A stretch of 64,000 nucleotides of DNA from an uncultured Sutterella sp. (GCA_949287305.1 CASEFX010000011.1:62001-126000), one strand, 5' to 3'. Positions 1-11,008 are shown, counted from the first letter of the stretch. A program made the numbers and translations. Notes: a model not told the origin generated them from the sequence alone.

Positions 1-528
1 CCCTCGGTCGTGATCGGCTTCATCGGCATGGTGGTTCTCGCGCCCTGGCTGCAGCAGACCTTCAACATCGCCTCGGGCCTCAACCTCACGAACGCGGCTC
101 TGATGCTCGCCTTCATGTGCGTCCCGACGATCGCGTCGATTTCCGAAGACGCTCTGAAGAACGTCCCCAACGCCCTGCGCGAAGCGAGCCTTGCGCTCGG
201 CGCCACGCGCTGGGAAACGCTCGTGAAGGTGGAACTCCGCTACGCCATGGGCGGCATCGGCACGGCCATCATGCTCGGCATTTCGCGCGTGATCGGCGAA
301 ACGATGGTGGTCCTCATGGTGGCGGGCGGCGCCGGGATCATTCCTGAGAGCATCTTCGACCCGGTTCGTCCGATGACCTCGAGCATCGCCGCCGAAATGG
401 CGGAGGCCGCGGTCGGCAGCGAACACTATCACGCTCTCTACGCGACGGGTCTGGTTCTCTTCGTCGTGACGCTTGTCTTCAATCTGGCCGCCTGGTACGC
501 GGCTCGTGTGGGAGGCCTGAAGAAATGA
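1..528 (+). CDS. pstC: Phosphate ABC transporter permease PstC (3' part)
   Basis: This is the C-terminal 175 residues of PstC, one of two inner-membrane permease subunits of the high-affinity phosphate importer. The reading frame is open from base 1, so the start lies outside the window and the first in-frame GTG (base 10) is not a real start. The fragment carries a binding-protein-dependent permease (EAA-type) loop, seen as ALREASLALGATRWET, which contacts the PstB ATPase. Hydrophobic segments lie on both sides, including a final one (LYATGLVLFVVTLVFNLAAW). Its stop overlaps the pstA start in ATGA, so the two are translationally coupled. The downstream order pstA-pstB-phoU confirms the identity. 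Confidence 0.95.
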   Translation, partial: PSVVIGFIGMVVLAPWLQQTFNIASGLNLTNAALMLAFMCVPTIASISEDALKNVPNALREASLALGATRWETLVKVELRYAMGGIGTAIMLGISRVIGETMVVLMVAGGAGIIPESIFDPVRPMTSSIAAEMAEAAVGSEHYHALYATGLVLFVVTLVFNLAAWYAARVGGLKK

Positions 529-1388
529 GTCACAAAAACAACGGCGCGCGCTTCTTCACGCAAAAGTGCGGTTTCAGCTTCATGCGCCTGGCCGCGATCA
601 TCAACATCGGCGCGCTCCTCGCGATCCTGGGGCTCATTTTCGTCGAGTCTCTGCCGGCTCTGAGCTGGGAATTCCTGACGGAACCCCCGCGCAACATGAT
701 GAGCGAAGGCGGGATCTGGCCCTGCCTCGTCGGCACCTTCTTCCTTTCGGCGGGCGCCCTCGTGATCGCGCTGCCGCTCGGCGTCGCAAGCGCCGTGTAT
801 CTGCACGAATACGGCGGATCGTCGGCCTGGGTGACGCTTACGCGTCTTTCGATCGCGAACCTCGCGGGCGTTCCCTCGATCGTCTTCGGTCTGTTCGGCC
901 TCACGTTCTTCGTCGTCTTCTGCGGTCTCGACGTGAGCCTTCTCTCCGGGATTCTGACGCTTTCGGTGCTCTCGCTTCCGGTCATCATCAACACGACCGA
1001 AGCCGCGCTCTCGCAGGTCCCGCAGGACTGGCGCGAAGCGAGTCTCGCGCTCGGCGCCTCGCGCCGCGAGACGATCATGAAGGTGGTGCTTCCCAATGCG
1101 CTTCCCGGGATTTTGACGGGCGCCATTCTCGCGCTCTCCCGCGTCGCCGGGGAAACGGCCGCCATCATGTACACGGGCAGCGTCTACTTCACGCCCAAGA
1201 CCGGCGTGAACCTTTTCGAACCCGTCATGGCGCTTCCCTATCACGTCTACGTGATGGCCACTTCGGGGACCAACATCGAGGCGACGCGCCCGCTGCAGTA
1301 CGGCACCGCGCTCGTGCTCGTGGCGCTCGTGCTCGTGATGAGTCTCGCCGCCATTTTGTTGCGCGAACGCCGTCGTTCGCAATTCTGA
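525..1388 (+). CDS. pstA: Phosphate ABC transporter permease PstA
   Basis: Second inner-membrane subunit of the Pst phosphate importer (287 residues, normal length). It has an N-terminal membrane segment near residues 20-42, about six segments in all, and the EAA loop WREASLALGASRRETIMKV that docks on PstB. The ATG overlaps the pstC stop by four bases (ATGA), fixing the start. It pairs with PstC to form the channel. Expression is expected from a promoter upstream of the window together with pstC, probably under PhoB control; no Pho box is visible here because the operon head is missing. Confidence 0.96.
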   Translation: MSHKNNGARFFTQKCGFSFMRLAAIINIGALLAILGLIFVESLPALSWEFLTEPPRNMMSEGGIWPCLVGTFFLSAGALVIALPLGVASAVYLHEYGGSSAWVTLTRLSIANLAGVPSIVFGLFGLTFFVVFCGLDVSLLSGILTLSVLSLPVIINTTEAALSQVPQDWREASLALGASRRETIMKVVLPNALPGILTGAILALSRVAGETAAIMYTGSVYFTPKTGVNLFEPVMALPYHVYVMATSGTNIEATRPLQYGTALVLVALVLVMSLAAILLRERRRSQF

Positions 1389-1400
1389 CGAGTAACAGTT

Positions 1401-2183
<783 letters not shown>

Positions 2184-2197
2184 GGAGTTGAAGAGAA

Positions 2198-2878
2198 ATG
2201 AGCGGACACATTCTCAAGAGTTTTGACCGTGACCTCGATGAGGTGACGAAGCTCGTCTACACGATGGGGACGACGGTTTCCTCGCAGCTCGAGAAGGCCG
2301 GCAAGGCCCTCATCAAGCTTGACGTCGCCCTCGCTGAAGAGGTGCGCGACGGCGACGCCGTCGTCAACGGACAGCACGTGGAAGTCGACGCCCAGGTCGA
2401 GAATCAGATCGCCATCCGTCAGCCCCAGGCCGTCGACCTTCGCCGTCTTCTCGGTTGCTCGCGCATCAGCATCGACCTCGAACGCATGGGCGACGAAACG
2501 CGCAACATCGCGCGCTCGATCCTGCGCCTTGCGGAGCAGCCCGCCGAGAGCGTTCTTGCCAACCGTTCGGCCCTCGTGATGGCGGTGGCGACGCTTCGCC
2601 ACATGATCGACGACGTCATGCAGGCTTTTCTCGCGGACGACACCGATACGGCTCGCGAAGTGATGCTCCGTGATAGGATGGTCGACGACGTCTTCCGCAC
2701 GACGCTTCGCAGTCTGGTGACGCACATGGTCGAAGACCCGGGCGCCACGACGAGCGCAATGGAGCTCATCTGGATCGCCAAGGCCCTCGAACGCGTGGGC
2801 GACCACACGAAGAACGTGGCGGAAACGGTCATCTTCATCCGCGAAGGTGCCGATGTGCGCCATGATTTGATTGCCTGA
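2198..2878 (+). CDS. phoU: Phosphate signalling regulator PhoU
   Basis: PhoU (226 residues) is a cytoplasmic, all-helical negative regulator that connects the Pst transporter with the PhoR kinase and keeps the Pho response off when phosphate is ample. Two PhoU repeats are visible: the first contains RQPQAVDLRRLLGCSRISIDLERMGDE, shown here only in part as RQPQAVDLRR and DLERMGDETRNIA; the second ends with ALERVGDHTKNVAE. The E/DxxRxGD motifs in each repeat are metal-cluster sites. A good ribosome site (AAGGAG) precedes the ATG at 2198. It ends five bases before phoB. Confidence 0.96.
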   Translation: MSGHILKSFDRDLDEVTKLVYTMGTTVSSQLEKAGKALIKLDVALAEEVRDGDAVVNGQHVEVDAQVENQIAIRQPQAVDLRRLLGCSRISIDLERMGDETRNIARSILRLAEQPAESVLANRSALVMAVATLRHMIDDVMQAFLADDTDTAREVMLRDRMVDDVFRTTLRSLVTHMVEDPGATTSAMELIWIAKALERVGDHTKNVAETVIFIREGADVRHDLIA

Positions 2879-2883
2879 TTCCC

Positions 2884-3582
2884 ATGACTTTTCTCCTCAT
2901 CGTTGAAGACGAACTGCCGATTCGGGAACTCGTTTCCTTCGTGTGCGAACGCGAGGGGTTCGAGGTGGTCGGCGCCGCGGACGTGGGCGAAGCCTGCGCC
3001 GCGCTCAAGGCGCGCCGGCCCGACCTGATCCTTCTCGACCGGATGCTCCCCGACCGCTCGGGGCAGTCCTGGCTCGAAGATCTGAAGAAGGATCCCGAAA
3101 CGGCCGATCTTCCGGTCATCATGCTGACCGCCCGCGGTGAGGAACGCGACCGCGTCGAGGCGCTCGACGCGGGCGCGGACGACTACATCGTGAAGCCCTT
3201 TTTCCCGCGCGAACTCGTCGCCCGCATCCGGGCGGTGCTGCGTCGCCAGGGCCAGGAGAAGGCCCGCGTGGAGCGATGCGACGAAAACGTCGTTCGCTGC
3301 GGCCCCCTCGTCATGAACGAAGCGCGCTTTGAAGCGAGCGTCGACGGGGTGCCCGTAAAGCTCTCGGGAAAGGAATTCCGACTGCTCCATCTCTTCGCCT
3401 CGCACCCCGGACGCGTCTTTTCGCGCGCCCAGCTTCTCGAGGCCGTTTGGGAGAGCGTCTACGTGGACGAGCGCACGGTCGACGTGCACATGCTTCGTCT
3501 GAGAAAGGCGCTTGCCGGAACGGCGGCCGAAGACCTCATTGAGACCGTGCGCGGCGTGGGTTACCGTTGCCGAGGGCTTTGA
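2884..3582 (+). CDS. phoB: Phosphate response regulator PhoB
   Basis: OmpR/PhoB-family response regulator (232 residues) that activates phosphate-starvation genes. The receiver domain spans about residues 3-120 with phosphoacceptor Asp52 (LILLDRMLPD) and the conserved Lys104 in YIVKPF. A winged-helix DNA-binding domain follows from about residue 130 and ends with RTVDVHMLRLRKAL and TVRGVGYR, both typical of the family. The gene sits directly behind phoU and its stop overlaps the phoR start by one base. The kinase and regulator pair is therefore in the same transcription unit as the transporter. Confidence 0.95.
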   Translation: MTFLLIVEDELPIRELVSFVCEREGFEVVGAADVGEACAALKARRPDLILLDRMLPDRSGQSWLEDLKKDPETADLPVIMLTARGEERDRVEALDAGADDYIVKPFFPRELVARIRAVLRRQGQEKARVERCDENVVRCGPLVMNEARFEASVDGVPVKLSGKEFRLLHLFASHPGRVFSRAQLLEAVWESVYVDERTVDVHMLRLRKALAGTAAEDLIETVRGVGYRCRGL

Positions 3583-4799
3583 TGGCTGCCAGTGAAAACG
3601 GACGCTTCGAGCATCAGTTCCGCATTCTGCTCGTCATAGTGGCGCTTGACCTTGCCGTGTCGCTCCTTCTCTGGGGGATTCTCGGCGGGCGTCAGGCGCT
3701 CGGTTTTTTCGCCGTCACGACGGCTCTTCTTTTCCTCTACACGCTCTTTTTCTGCGAGCGCATGCTCGAAGAGGGCTTTCGCTCGGAATCGCGCATCGTC
3801 GCGCGCGACATGCGCTACCGCCAGACGCTCGGACTTCTGCCCGAAGGCGTCGTGATTCTCGGCAACAACGCCGTGATCGAATGGATGAACGTGGCGGCGG
3901 AGCGTCACTTCGGCATGGATTCGACGGTGCTCGGGAAGCCCTTCCAGGAAGCGGTGCCCGACGAACGGCTGCGCAACTTCCTCAATGCGCGCCGCTTTGA
4001 CGAGCCCATGCTCTGTCAGTTCCCCGGGCGCGACGAAATTTACGAAATCTCCGTGGTTGCGCCCGACCTGCAGCACACCCTCATCGTCTCGCACGACGTG
4101 ACGGCCAAACGCCGCATCGAAGACATGCGGCGCGACTTCGTCGCGAACGTCTCGCATGAACTGAGAACGCCGCTCACCGTCATCGGGGGGTTCTTCGATC
4201 TGGATGCGGCGCTCGAGCCGCACCACGTCGCGCTCATTCGGGATCAGGTGCAGCGCATGCGCCACATCGTCGACGACCTGCTGATGCTCTCGGGGCTCGA
4301 AAACCGCGACGAAACGCAGACGGACGAATCCGAAGTCGTCGCGATGCACCGCATCGCCGAGGACGTCGTGAGAGAGGGCGAGGCGCTCTCGCTCGGACGG
4401 CACACCTTCATCAAAGAAATCGAGGACGTTTCGCTTCTCGGTCACCCCGACGAACTGCGAAGCGCCGCGATGAACCTCGTCTCCAACGCCGTGCGCTACA
4501 CGCCCGACGGCGGCACGATCACGGTGCGCTGGGGACGAAGCGGCATGGGCGCCGTTTTTTCCGTCGCCGACACGGGGATCGGGATCGAGGCCAAGCACAT
4601 TCCGAGACTTACGGAACGCTTCTACCGCGCCGACAAGGGGCGCTCGCGCCAGACGGGCGGCACGGGGCTGGGCCTCGCGATCGTGAAGCACGTTCTGCGC
4701 CGCAACGGCGGGACGCTCAAGATCGAATCGACGCCCGGCGTCGGCTCCGTCTTCTCGATGCACTTCCCGGAAGAGAGAACCTTTTCGCCGCTGCGCTGA
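3582..4799 (+). CDS. phoR: Phosphate regulon sensor histidine kinase PhoR
   Basis: Membrane-bound sensor kinase (405 residues from the ATG at 3582) that phosphorylates PhoB. Two N-terminal membrane segments (about residues 10-65) are followed by a PAS-like region, then the HisKA dimerisation domain with His192 in ANVSHELRTPLTV. The HATPase domain follows, with N box NLVSNAVRYTP, G1 box DTGIGIEAK and G2 box GGTGLGLAIVKH. The chosen ATG overlaps the phoB stop (TGATG). A TTG 15 bases earlier is in frame but would lie inside phoB. The gene ends one base before the convergent yacG stop. Confidence 0.95.
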   Translation: MAASENGRFEHQFRILLVIVALDLAVSLLLWGILGGRQALGFFAVTTALLFLYTLFFCERMLEEGFRSESRIVARDMRYRQTLGLLPEGVVILGNNAVIEWMNVAAERHFGMDSTVLGKPFQEAVPDERLRNFLNARRFDEPMLCQFPGRDEIYEISVVAPDLQHTLIVSHDVTAKRRIEDMRRDFVANVSHELRTPLTVIGGFFDLDAALEPHHVALIRDQVQRMRHIVDDLLMLSGLENRDETQTDESEVVAMHRIAEDVVREGEALSLGRHTFIKEIEDVSLLGHPDELRSAAMNLVSNAVRYTPDGGTITVRWGRSGMGAVFSVADTGIGIEAKHIPRLTERFYRADKGRSRQTGGTGLGLAIVKHVLRRNGGTLKIESTPGVGSVFSMHFPEERTFSPLR

Positions 4800-5033
4800 T
4801 CACTTGCGGGACCGCTCCTTCTTGGCGGCGACCTCGCGCGTGTGCTCGGCCGCGGCTTCGTATTCCTCGGGCGAGAGATTCATGGCGGAGCCTGGTTCTC
4901 CGCGGATCACGTATTCGTCGCTCGCCCAGGAGCCGAGGTCCGCGGTGCGGCAGACTTCCGAGCAAAACGGACGGTAGGGATTGGCGGGCGAATATTCGGT
5001 TTCCTTCCCGCAGACGGGGCATTTCACTTTCAT
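4800..5033 (-). CDS. yacG: DNA gyrase inhibitor YacG (zinc-binding)
   Basis: Small zinc protein (77 residues) of the YacG family; in E. coli it binds GyrB and inhibits gyrase. Four cysteines form the zinc site: CPVCGKE near the N terminus and FCSEVCR about 17 residues later, followed by the family-typical [12 protein letters not shown]. The start at 5033 ([10 protein letters not shown]) was chosen because the usual YacG begins a few residues before the first CxxC; an in-frame start at 5060 would lie inside a terminator stem. The gene lies downstream of zapD on the same strand, as is usual in Betaproteobacteria. Confidence 0.9.
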   Translation of the reverse strand: MKVKCPVCGKETEYSPANPYRPFCSEVCRTADLGSWASDEYVIRGEPGSAMNLSPEEYEAAAEHTREVAAKKERSRK

Positions 5034-5042
5034 GGCAGATCT

Positions 5043-5079
5043 CAAAAAGACGGACCGCACCTTCGGGCGCGGTCCGTCT
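5043..5079 (-). terminator. Intrinsic terminator between zapD and yacG
   Basis: An 11-bp perfect stem (5048-5058 with 5069-5079, sequence AGACGGACCGC on the plus strand) with a 10-base loop is followed on the minus strand by TTTTTG. It should stop transcription leaving zapD just 10 bases before the yacG start, so yacG may depend on read-through. Confidence 0.8.
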
Positions 5080-5102
5080 GTTGTTTTGGGGGTTCAACGT
5101 CC

Positions 5103-5840
5103 TCAGCGCGTGCAGAGTCCGAGCGTGAAGGGAACGTTCCCCTTGAAGGGGTGAAGCTTGTGGTTTTCGTCGGGACTCGAGAAGCGGATCCACAGCATGT
5201 ATTTGTTGGCGCTCACTTCGGGGATCACCTCTGCGTCGCGCGGAAGTTCGATGCGCGCAAGAAGGTAGCGCCGACCGTTGACCGGATACTGCATGGAACC
5301 CGACTTCGCTTCGAGCGTCTGCACGACGCAGTTGGCGCGGATCTCGTCGATCACCATCTGAATGGCGTTGCGGATCGGCTCGAACGAGGCGACCCAGCCC
5401 TGCAGTTCCTCGTGGCGCGCCGCAAAGGGCATGGAGAGCCAGTGATGCAGGACGGGAAGGTCGAATTCGCAGGTGCCGCCCGCAAGCGACTGGCGCGTGC
5501 GGATGAGTTGCAGCCATTCGTTTTCGCGGATGCTCTGGCCGGACTTGCCGACGATGCGCGTGATGTCGTGAATGAGGTCCGTGAGGTGCTGATGACGGGG
5601 AGTGCCGGCTTCCGTCTGCTGACGACGTCGTTCGAGCCCCTGAACGAGCTCGTTGCGTAGGTCCGAACGGGCGGTGGCGTCCGTCAGGTCAAAGAGCGCG
5701 CCGATCGCGCAGTGGTGCGCCACGGGTGAATCCTGGGCGGCGAGCCAGTCGAAGCGGTGAAAGAGCGCCTCCAGACGCAGATAGGTCCGAATCTTTTCGT
5801 TGCAGGGGAATTCGTAGCTGATGACGTCGGAATCCGACAT
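5103..5840 (-). CDS. zapD: Cell division protein ZapD
   Basis: ZapD (DUF1342 family, 245 residues) is a cytoplasmic protein that cross-links FtsZ filaments and supports the Z-ring. Recognised by the start ISYEFPCNEKIRTYLRLEALF, abbreviated here to YEFPCNEKIRTYLRLE, the motif HWLSMPFAARHEEL and the C-terminal MLWIRFSSPD with PFTLGLC. Length matches the family. The order coaE-zapD-yacG is the standard betaproteobacterial arrangement. It starts 90 bases downstream of the coaE stop and may share its transcript; a weak GGAG-like ribosome site precedes the ATG. Confidence 0.95.
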   Translation of the reverse strand: MSDSDVISYEFPCNEKIRTYLRLEALFHRFDWLAAQDSPVAHHCAIGALFDLTDATARSDLRNELVQGLERRRQQTEAGTPRHQHLTDLIHDITRIVGKSGQSIRENEWLQLIRTRQSLAGGTCEFDLPVLHHWLSMPFAARHEELQGWVASFEPIRNAIQMVIDEIRANCVVQTLEAKSGSMQYPVNGRRYLLARIELPRDAEVIPEVSANKYMLWIRFSSPDENHKLHPFKGNVPFTLGLCTR

Positions 5841-5930
5841 GAAACGCTCCTTCTGCGCCCGGCGCTGGCAATGAGGTCTAGGGAATAGAAGAATACGATA
5901 ACAAGAGACGCAGGCGATCGAAAGAGCTTC

Positions 5931-6560
5931 TCATTTCCCGCCGTAGATTTTATGTAACAGTTTGATGCGGTCCGCCAGCGCCTCGGGGGTGGAGCCGTTG
6001 TAGACGACGTCGTCCGCGGCGTCGAGCCGCGCGCGGCGGGGAAGCTGACTGCGAAGAATCGAGCGGACCGTTTCGGGAGCGAGGCCGCTGCGGCGAACGA
6101 CGCGCTCGATGGAGGCCTCTTTTGCGAGGTCGATGACGAGAATGCGCGAGACGAATCCGCGCCAGGTCTTGTTTTCCAGAAGAAGAGGACAGTCGAAGAC
6201 CGCGTAGGGCGTGTCGGGGGAGAGCGAAGCGAAGGCGCGCAGCACGTCGCGTCCGATGAGGGGATGGAGGAGGGCTTCGAGTTCGCGCCTGGCCGCGGGG
6301 TTCGAGAAGACAAGTTCCCGCATGCGGGCGCGGTTCATGGCGCGGTTTTCGTCGAGAAAGTCGTCGCCGAAGCGCCGGGCCACGGCGAGCGAACCCTCGG
6401 CCCCGGGGCCCGTCAGGGCGCGCGAAATGGCGTCCGCGTCCACGACCGGGACGCCGAGCGAGCGAAAGACGGCCGCCGCCGTAGACTTGCCCGAGCCGAT
6501 CCCGCCCGTGAGGCCGATCACCGGAACGAGAGAAAGGGCGTCGTGTGCGGTCGTCGTCAT
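5931..6560 (-). CDS. coaE: Dephospho-CoA kinase
   Basis: Catalyses the last step of coenzyme A synthesis, phosphorylating dephospho-CoA with ATP (209 residues, normal length). The P-loop GGIGSGKST occupies residues 19-27 and is followed by the family motif VVDADAISRAL. The lid and substrate region shows PHPLIGRDVL-like sequence (LLHPLIGRDVLRAF) and FDCPLLLENKTW. It lies downstream of the tRNA-Pro gene on the same strand, but a strong terminator separates them, so it should have its own promoter within the short gap or just downstream of that terminator. Confidence 0.95.
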   Translation of the reverse strand: MTTTAHDALSLVPVIGLTGGIGSGKSTAAAVFRSLGVPVVDADAISRALTGPGAEGSLAVARRFGDDFLDENRAMNRARMRELVFSNPAARRELEALLHPLIGRDVLRAFASLSPDTPYAVFDCPLLLENKTWRGFVSRILVIDLAKEASIERVVRRSGLAPETVRSILRSQLPRRARLDAADDVVYNGSTPEALADRIKLLHKIYGGK

Positions 6561-6569
6561 GGCAAATTC

Positions 6570-6610
6570 CCAAAAAGAAAAAAGGTTCCCGTGTACTGTA
6601 CACGAGAACC
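6570..6610 (-). terminator. Intrinsic terminator of the tRNA-Pro transcript
   Basis: A 13-bp stem with one wobble mismatch (6584-6596 with 6598-6610, arms GGTTCCCGTGTAC and GTACACGAGAACC) is followed on the minus strand by TTTTTTCTTTTTG. It lies between the tRNA-Pro 3' end and coaE. Confidence 0.85.
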
Positions 6611-6624
6611 TTCTTTGAATTCGC

Positions 6625-6701
<77 letters not shown>

Positions 6702-6725
6702 ATCCGATTGTGTTGCGCGAAACCG

Positions 6726-7721
6726 TTACCGATCTCTGCAAACTGTGTAGAAAAGCAATTGTAGCAGAGAATCTCGGAAAATGCTAGGACTTAATTGTAA
6801 CAAAGCCGCTTTTCCTCGTTCGAACTCTTGCTCCGCACGTTGTTTGCATCGCGCGATAGCTTGGGATTCTATCACAATCGAACTGATTTTGTCAAAGTCT
6901 CCGTTTCCGCTGCGGATGGCCGCGTCGATGAGGGCGCGGTTTTCCTCGCTCGTGTGCAGTCGGGCGTAGAGAAGCGGAAGCGTCACCTTGCCTTCGCGAA
7001 GGTCGGCGCCGAGGTTCTTGCCGATGTCGCTCGAGACGCCCGTGTAGTCGAGCATGTCGTCGACGATCTGGAAGGCGTTGCCAAGCGCGAGCGCGTATTC
7101 GCGCACGGCCGCTTCGTCCTTTTCGGAACAGTCCGCGATCGCGGCGGCCATCTTGGCGCCCGCTTCGAAGAGGCAGGCGGTCTTGCGTTCGATCACTTCG
7201 AAGTAGCGCTTTTCGTCGACCGTCGGGTCATGGGCGTTCACCATCTGCTTCACTTCGCCTTCGGCGAGGGTGTTGGCCGCGTCGGCGAGCGCCTGCATGA
7301 CGCGCAGGTTCCCCGCGCGGATCATCATCTGGAAGGAGCGCGTATAGAGAAAGTCGCCCACGAGGACCGCGACGCCGTTGCCCCAGAGGGCGTTGGCCGT
7401 GGGTTTGCCGCGGCGCACGGCGCTTTCGTCGACGACGTCGTCGTGCATGAGGGTCGCCGTGTGGAGCAGTTCGATCGTGGCGCCGAGATAGCGGTGAAGT
7501 TCCCCTTCATAGCCGAGCGCGCGGCAGATGAGCATCAGGAGGGCGGGGCGCATGCGCTTGCCGCCCGCGTTGACGATGTGCTCGCCGATCTCGCGCATGC
7601 GGGGTACGTCGGAGTCGAGCTCCTCTCGAATGATGGCGTCGACCGCCGCCATGTCCTCGGCGATCGGGGCGAAGAGCGCGCGGACGAGCGCCTTGGGGTC
7701 GGAAGAACGGATGTCCTGCAT
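6726..7721 (-). CDS. ispB: Polyprenyl diphosphate synthase (IspB type)
   Basis: Trans-prenyltransferase (331 residues) that elongates farnesyl diphosphate with isopentenyl diphosphate to make the side chain of respiratory quinones. The two Asp-rich metal sites are DDVVD (94-98) and DDMLD (221-225); GGKRMRP (about 53-59) binds diphosphate. The start at 7721 (MQDIRSSD) follows a GGAA ribosome site; the frame stays open upstream to 7880 but that extension has no family similarity. Product chain length cannot be read from sequence. It is divergent from rplU, the usual betaproteobacterial arrangement. Absence of ubiG near gph leaves open that the product serves menaquinone-type quinones. Confidence 0.93.
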   Translation of the reverse strand: MQDIRSSDPKALVRALFAPIAEDMAAVDAIIREELDSDVPRMREIGEHIVNAGGKRMRPALLMLICRALGYEGELHRYLGATIELLHTATLMHDDVVDESAVRRGKPTANALWGNGVAVLVGDFLYTRSFQMMIRAGNLRVMQALADAANTLAEGEVKQMVNAHDPTVDEKRYFEVIERKTACLFEAGAKMAAAIADCSEKDEAAVREYALALGNAFQIVDDMLDYTGVSSDIGKNLGADLREGKVTLPLLYARLHTSEENRALIDAAIRSGNGDFDKISSIVIESQAIARCKQRAEQEFERGKAALLQLSPSIFRDSLLQLLFYTVCRDR

Positions 7722-7837
7722 GAGCTTTTCCGTAGGGTTGAATGGGTGCGGGTTCAAGTATAGAGGCCGACGGGCCTTTTCGGGCGCGGGACGGACGGTT
7801 CGTTGCGTCGCGGACTTCGGAAAAACGGACTTTTCGC

Positions 7838-7866
7838 TTGACTCCGTCCCTGCAGTATGAAAAAAT
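7838..7866 (+). promoter_or_regulatory. Possible sigma-70 promoter for rplU-rpmA
   Basis: TTGACT (7838-7843) is separated by 17 bases from AAAAAT (7861-7866), about 115 bases before the rplU start. The -35 box is good; the -10 box is weak. No experimental support. Confidence 0.4.
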
Positions 7867-7980
7867 ACAGCCCTTTCCACGCACTCCTCCGTGCGGCCGG
7901 CATTCGTCTTTTCGGGCGAGCGTCCGTACGGTGATTACAAAAAGGTTCCGCATACGGCGGGACGGGCGAGGTTATTCAAC

Positions 7981-8292
7981 ATGTACGCTATTATCAAGAC
8001 TGGCGGTAAGCAGTACCGCGTTTGCGTCGGCGACAAGCTCAAGGTCGAATCCTTGGAAGCTGAAGTCGGCTCCCAGATCACCCTTACGGAAGTGCTCGCC
8101 GTTGCCGGCGAAGACGGCCTCAAGGTCGGCGCTCCCGTGCTCGAAGGCGCCTCCGTTACGGCCACGGTGCTCTCGCACGGCCGCGGCGAAAAGGTCCGCA
8201 TCTTCAAGTTCCGTCGCCGCAAGCACTCCATGAAGAGCGGCGGCCACCGTCAGAACTACACCGAGCTCAAGATCGAAGCGATCGCGGCTTAA
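7981..8292 (+). CDS. rplU: Large-subunit ribosomal protein L21
   Basis: Ribosomal protein bL21 (103 residues), which binds 23S rRNA in the large subunit. Recognised by [14 protein letters not shown] at the N terminus and the basic signature [19 protein letters not shown] near the C terminus. The ATG at 7981 gives the standard N terminus; the frame is open to 7891 but the upstream part does not match L21. It lies 29 bases before rpmA, the universal rplU-rpmA pair, which continues into obgE. Confidence 0.97.
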   Translation: MYAIIKTGGKQYRVCVGDKLKVESLEAEVGSQITLTEVLAVAGEDGLKVGAPVLEGASVTATVLSHGRGEKVRIFKFRRRKHSMKSGGHRQNYTELKIEAIAA

Positions 8293-8321
8293 TTCGTTAC
8301 TTTTCATAGAGAGAATTTAAA

Positions 8322-8576
8322 ATGGCACATAAGAAAGGTGGCGGTTCCACCCGCAACGGTCGTGACTCTCAGGCCAAGCGTCTTGGCGTCAAGGTTTTCG
8401 GTGACGCGGCTGTCAACGCCGGCGGCATCATCGTTCGTCAGCGCGGCACGAAGTTCCACGCCGGCGACAACGTCGGCATGGGCAAGGATCACACGCTCTA
8501 CGCCCTCGTTGACGGCGTCGTCAAGTTCGAAGTCAAGGGCCGTCTCAACCGTCACTATGTGAAGGTTGAAGCCTGA
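8322..8576 (+). CDS. rpmA: Large-subunit ribosomal protein L27
   Basis: Ribosomal protein bL27 (84 residues). Its N-terminal tail reaches the peptidyl-transferase centre. The start [16 protein letters not shown] is typical of the proteobacterial form that needs only Met removal, and is followed by [25 protein letters not shown] and the C-terminal GRLNRHYV. A purine-rich stretch (AGAGAATTTAAA) precedes the ATG. A terminator-like hairpin follows before obgE. Confidence 0.97.
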   Translation: MAHKKGGGSTRNGRDSQAKRLGVKVFGDAAVNAGGIIVRQRGTKFHAGDNVGMGKDHTLYALVDGVVKFEVKGRLNRHYVKVEA

Positions 8577-8602
8577 TTCGGCTTGTAATCGAATCCGACG
8601 AG

Positions 8603-9740
<1,138 letters not shown>

Positions 9741-9761
9741 AAACGCAAAGGCATTCGCCGC

Positions 9762-9797
9762 AACGGCTCGCTTTCCTTCGGGGAGGCGGGCCGTTTT
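9762..9797 (+). terminator. Terminator after obgE
   Basis: Stem AACGGCTCGC (9762-9771) with GCGGGCCGTT (9786-9795) continuing into TTTT; it separates obgE from proB. Confidence 0.75.
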
Positions 9798-9865
9798 GCT
9801 ATCTCGACCGAGCTCGAAAATGCTAGAGTGAACGAATCCGCACACTGAACCTCAAGGGAGAGAAC

Positions 9866-11002
9866 ATGACCGCACTCTTAGCATCCGCACGCCGCGTCGT
9901 GGTGAAGGTCGGCAGCGCGCTCGTCACGAACGACGGCCGCGGCCTCGACGACTCGGCGCTCGCCCGTTGGGCGGGCCAAATCGCCGCGCTCCAGAAGATG
10001 GGCAAGGAAGTCATCCTGGTGAGTTCGGGGGCCGTCGCCGAAGGGGTGCTGCGGCTCGGCTGGGAAAAGCGACCGGGGCGTCTCTACGAACTGCAGGCGG
10101 CCGCGGCCGTGGGCCAGATGGGGCTCGTGCAGGCCTACGAGCGGCACTTCCGCGAGCACGGCATCGGCACCGCGCAGGTGCTCCTCACCCACGCCAACCT
10201 CACGGACCGCGAGCAGTATCTCAACGCCCGCATGACCCTCATCGAGCTCCTTCGCCTCGGCGTCGTTCCGGTCATCAATGAAAACGACACGATCGCGACG
10301 AGCGAAATCAAGGTGGGGGACAACGACACGCTCGGCGCCCTCGTGACGAACCTCGTCGAAGCGGACGTGCTCGTGATCCTCACCGATCAGCGCGGTCTCT
10401 ACACGGAGGATCCCCGAAAGAATCCCGACGCCGAATTCGTCTCCGAGGCGACGGCGGGCGACCCCGCGCTCGAGCGCATGGCGGGCGGCGCCGCGTCGAC
10501 CCTCTCGAAGGGCGGCATGATCACGAAGATCCTCGCCGCCAAGCGCGCGGCCCGATCGGGGGCGGGTACGATCATCGCGTCGGGCCGGGAGGATAACGTG
10601 CTCGTGCGCCTCGCCCAGGGCGAATCGATCGGCACGCAGCTCGTCGCCGCGTCGAGCGTTCTGCATGCGCGGCAGCAGTGGCTCGCCGACCACCTGCGCG
10701 TCTCCGGCAAGGCCGTCGTCGACAAGGGCGCCGCCCGGGCCCTTCGCGAGCACCGCTCGCTTCTGCCCGTGGGCGTCAAGGCGATCGAGGGCGATTTCGT
10801 CCGGGGCGAAGTCGTCGCCTGCGTGACGGAGTCGGGTGAAGAGATCGCCCGCGGCCTCGTCAATTACTCTTCCGACGACGCGCGCCGCATCATCGGCTGC
10901 CACACGGAGGAAATCCCCGCCCGTCTCGGACTCATCGACCGTCCCGAACTCATCCACGCCAACAACATGGTGCTCGTGCAAACGCGCAAACCGGCCGGTT
11001 GA
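9866..11002 (+). CDS. proB: Glutamate 5-kinase
   Basis: First enzyme of proline synthesis, phosphorylating glutamate to glutamyl 5-phosphate (378 residues). The amino-acid kinase domain (about 1-260) shows [40 protein letters not shown] and [17 protein letters not shown]-terminal PUA domain (about 280-365) follows, containing [18 protein letters not shown]. The product is fed to ProA, which is not in this window. proB is followed directly by proS, so proline synthesis and proline charging genes are neighbours. The start ATG at 9866 has GGGAGAGAAC upstream. Confidence 0.96.
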   Translation: MTALLASARRVVVKVGSALVTNDGRGLDDSALARWAGQIAALQKMGKEVILVSSGAVAEGVLRLGWEKRPGRLYELQAAAAVGQMGLVQAYERHFREHGIGTAQVLLTHANLTDREQYLNARMTLIELLRLGVVPVINENDTIATSEIKVGDNDTLGALVTNLVEADVLVILTDQRGLYTEDPRKNPDAEFVSEATAGDPALERMAGGAASTLSKGGMITKILAAKRAARSGAGTIIASGREDNVLVRLAQGESIGTQLVAASSVLHARQQWLADHLRVSGKAVVDKGAARALREHRSLLPVGVKAIEGDFVRGEVVACVTESGEEIARGLVNYSSDDARRIIGCHTEEIPARLGLIDRPELIHANNMVLVQTRKPAG

Positions 11003-11008
11003 TACAAT
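11000..11008 (+). promoter_or_regulatory. Extended -10 promoter element before proS
   Basis: TGATACAAT (TGnTACAAT type) lies at 11000-11008, 69 bases before the proS ATG and overlapping the proB stop. No good -35 box is visible, as expected for an extended -10 promoter. The same nonamer precedes gyrA at 50182-50190. Confidence 0.45.
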
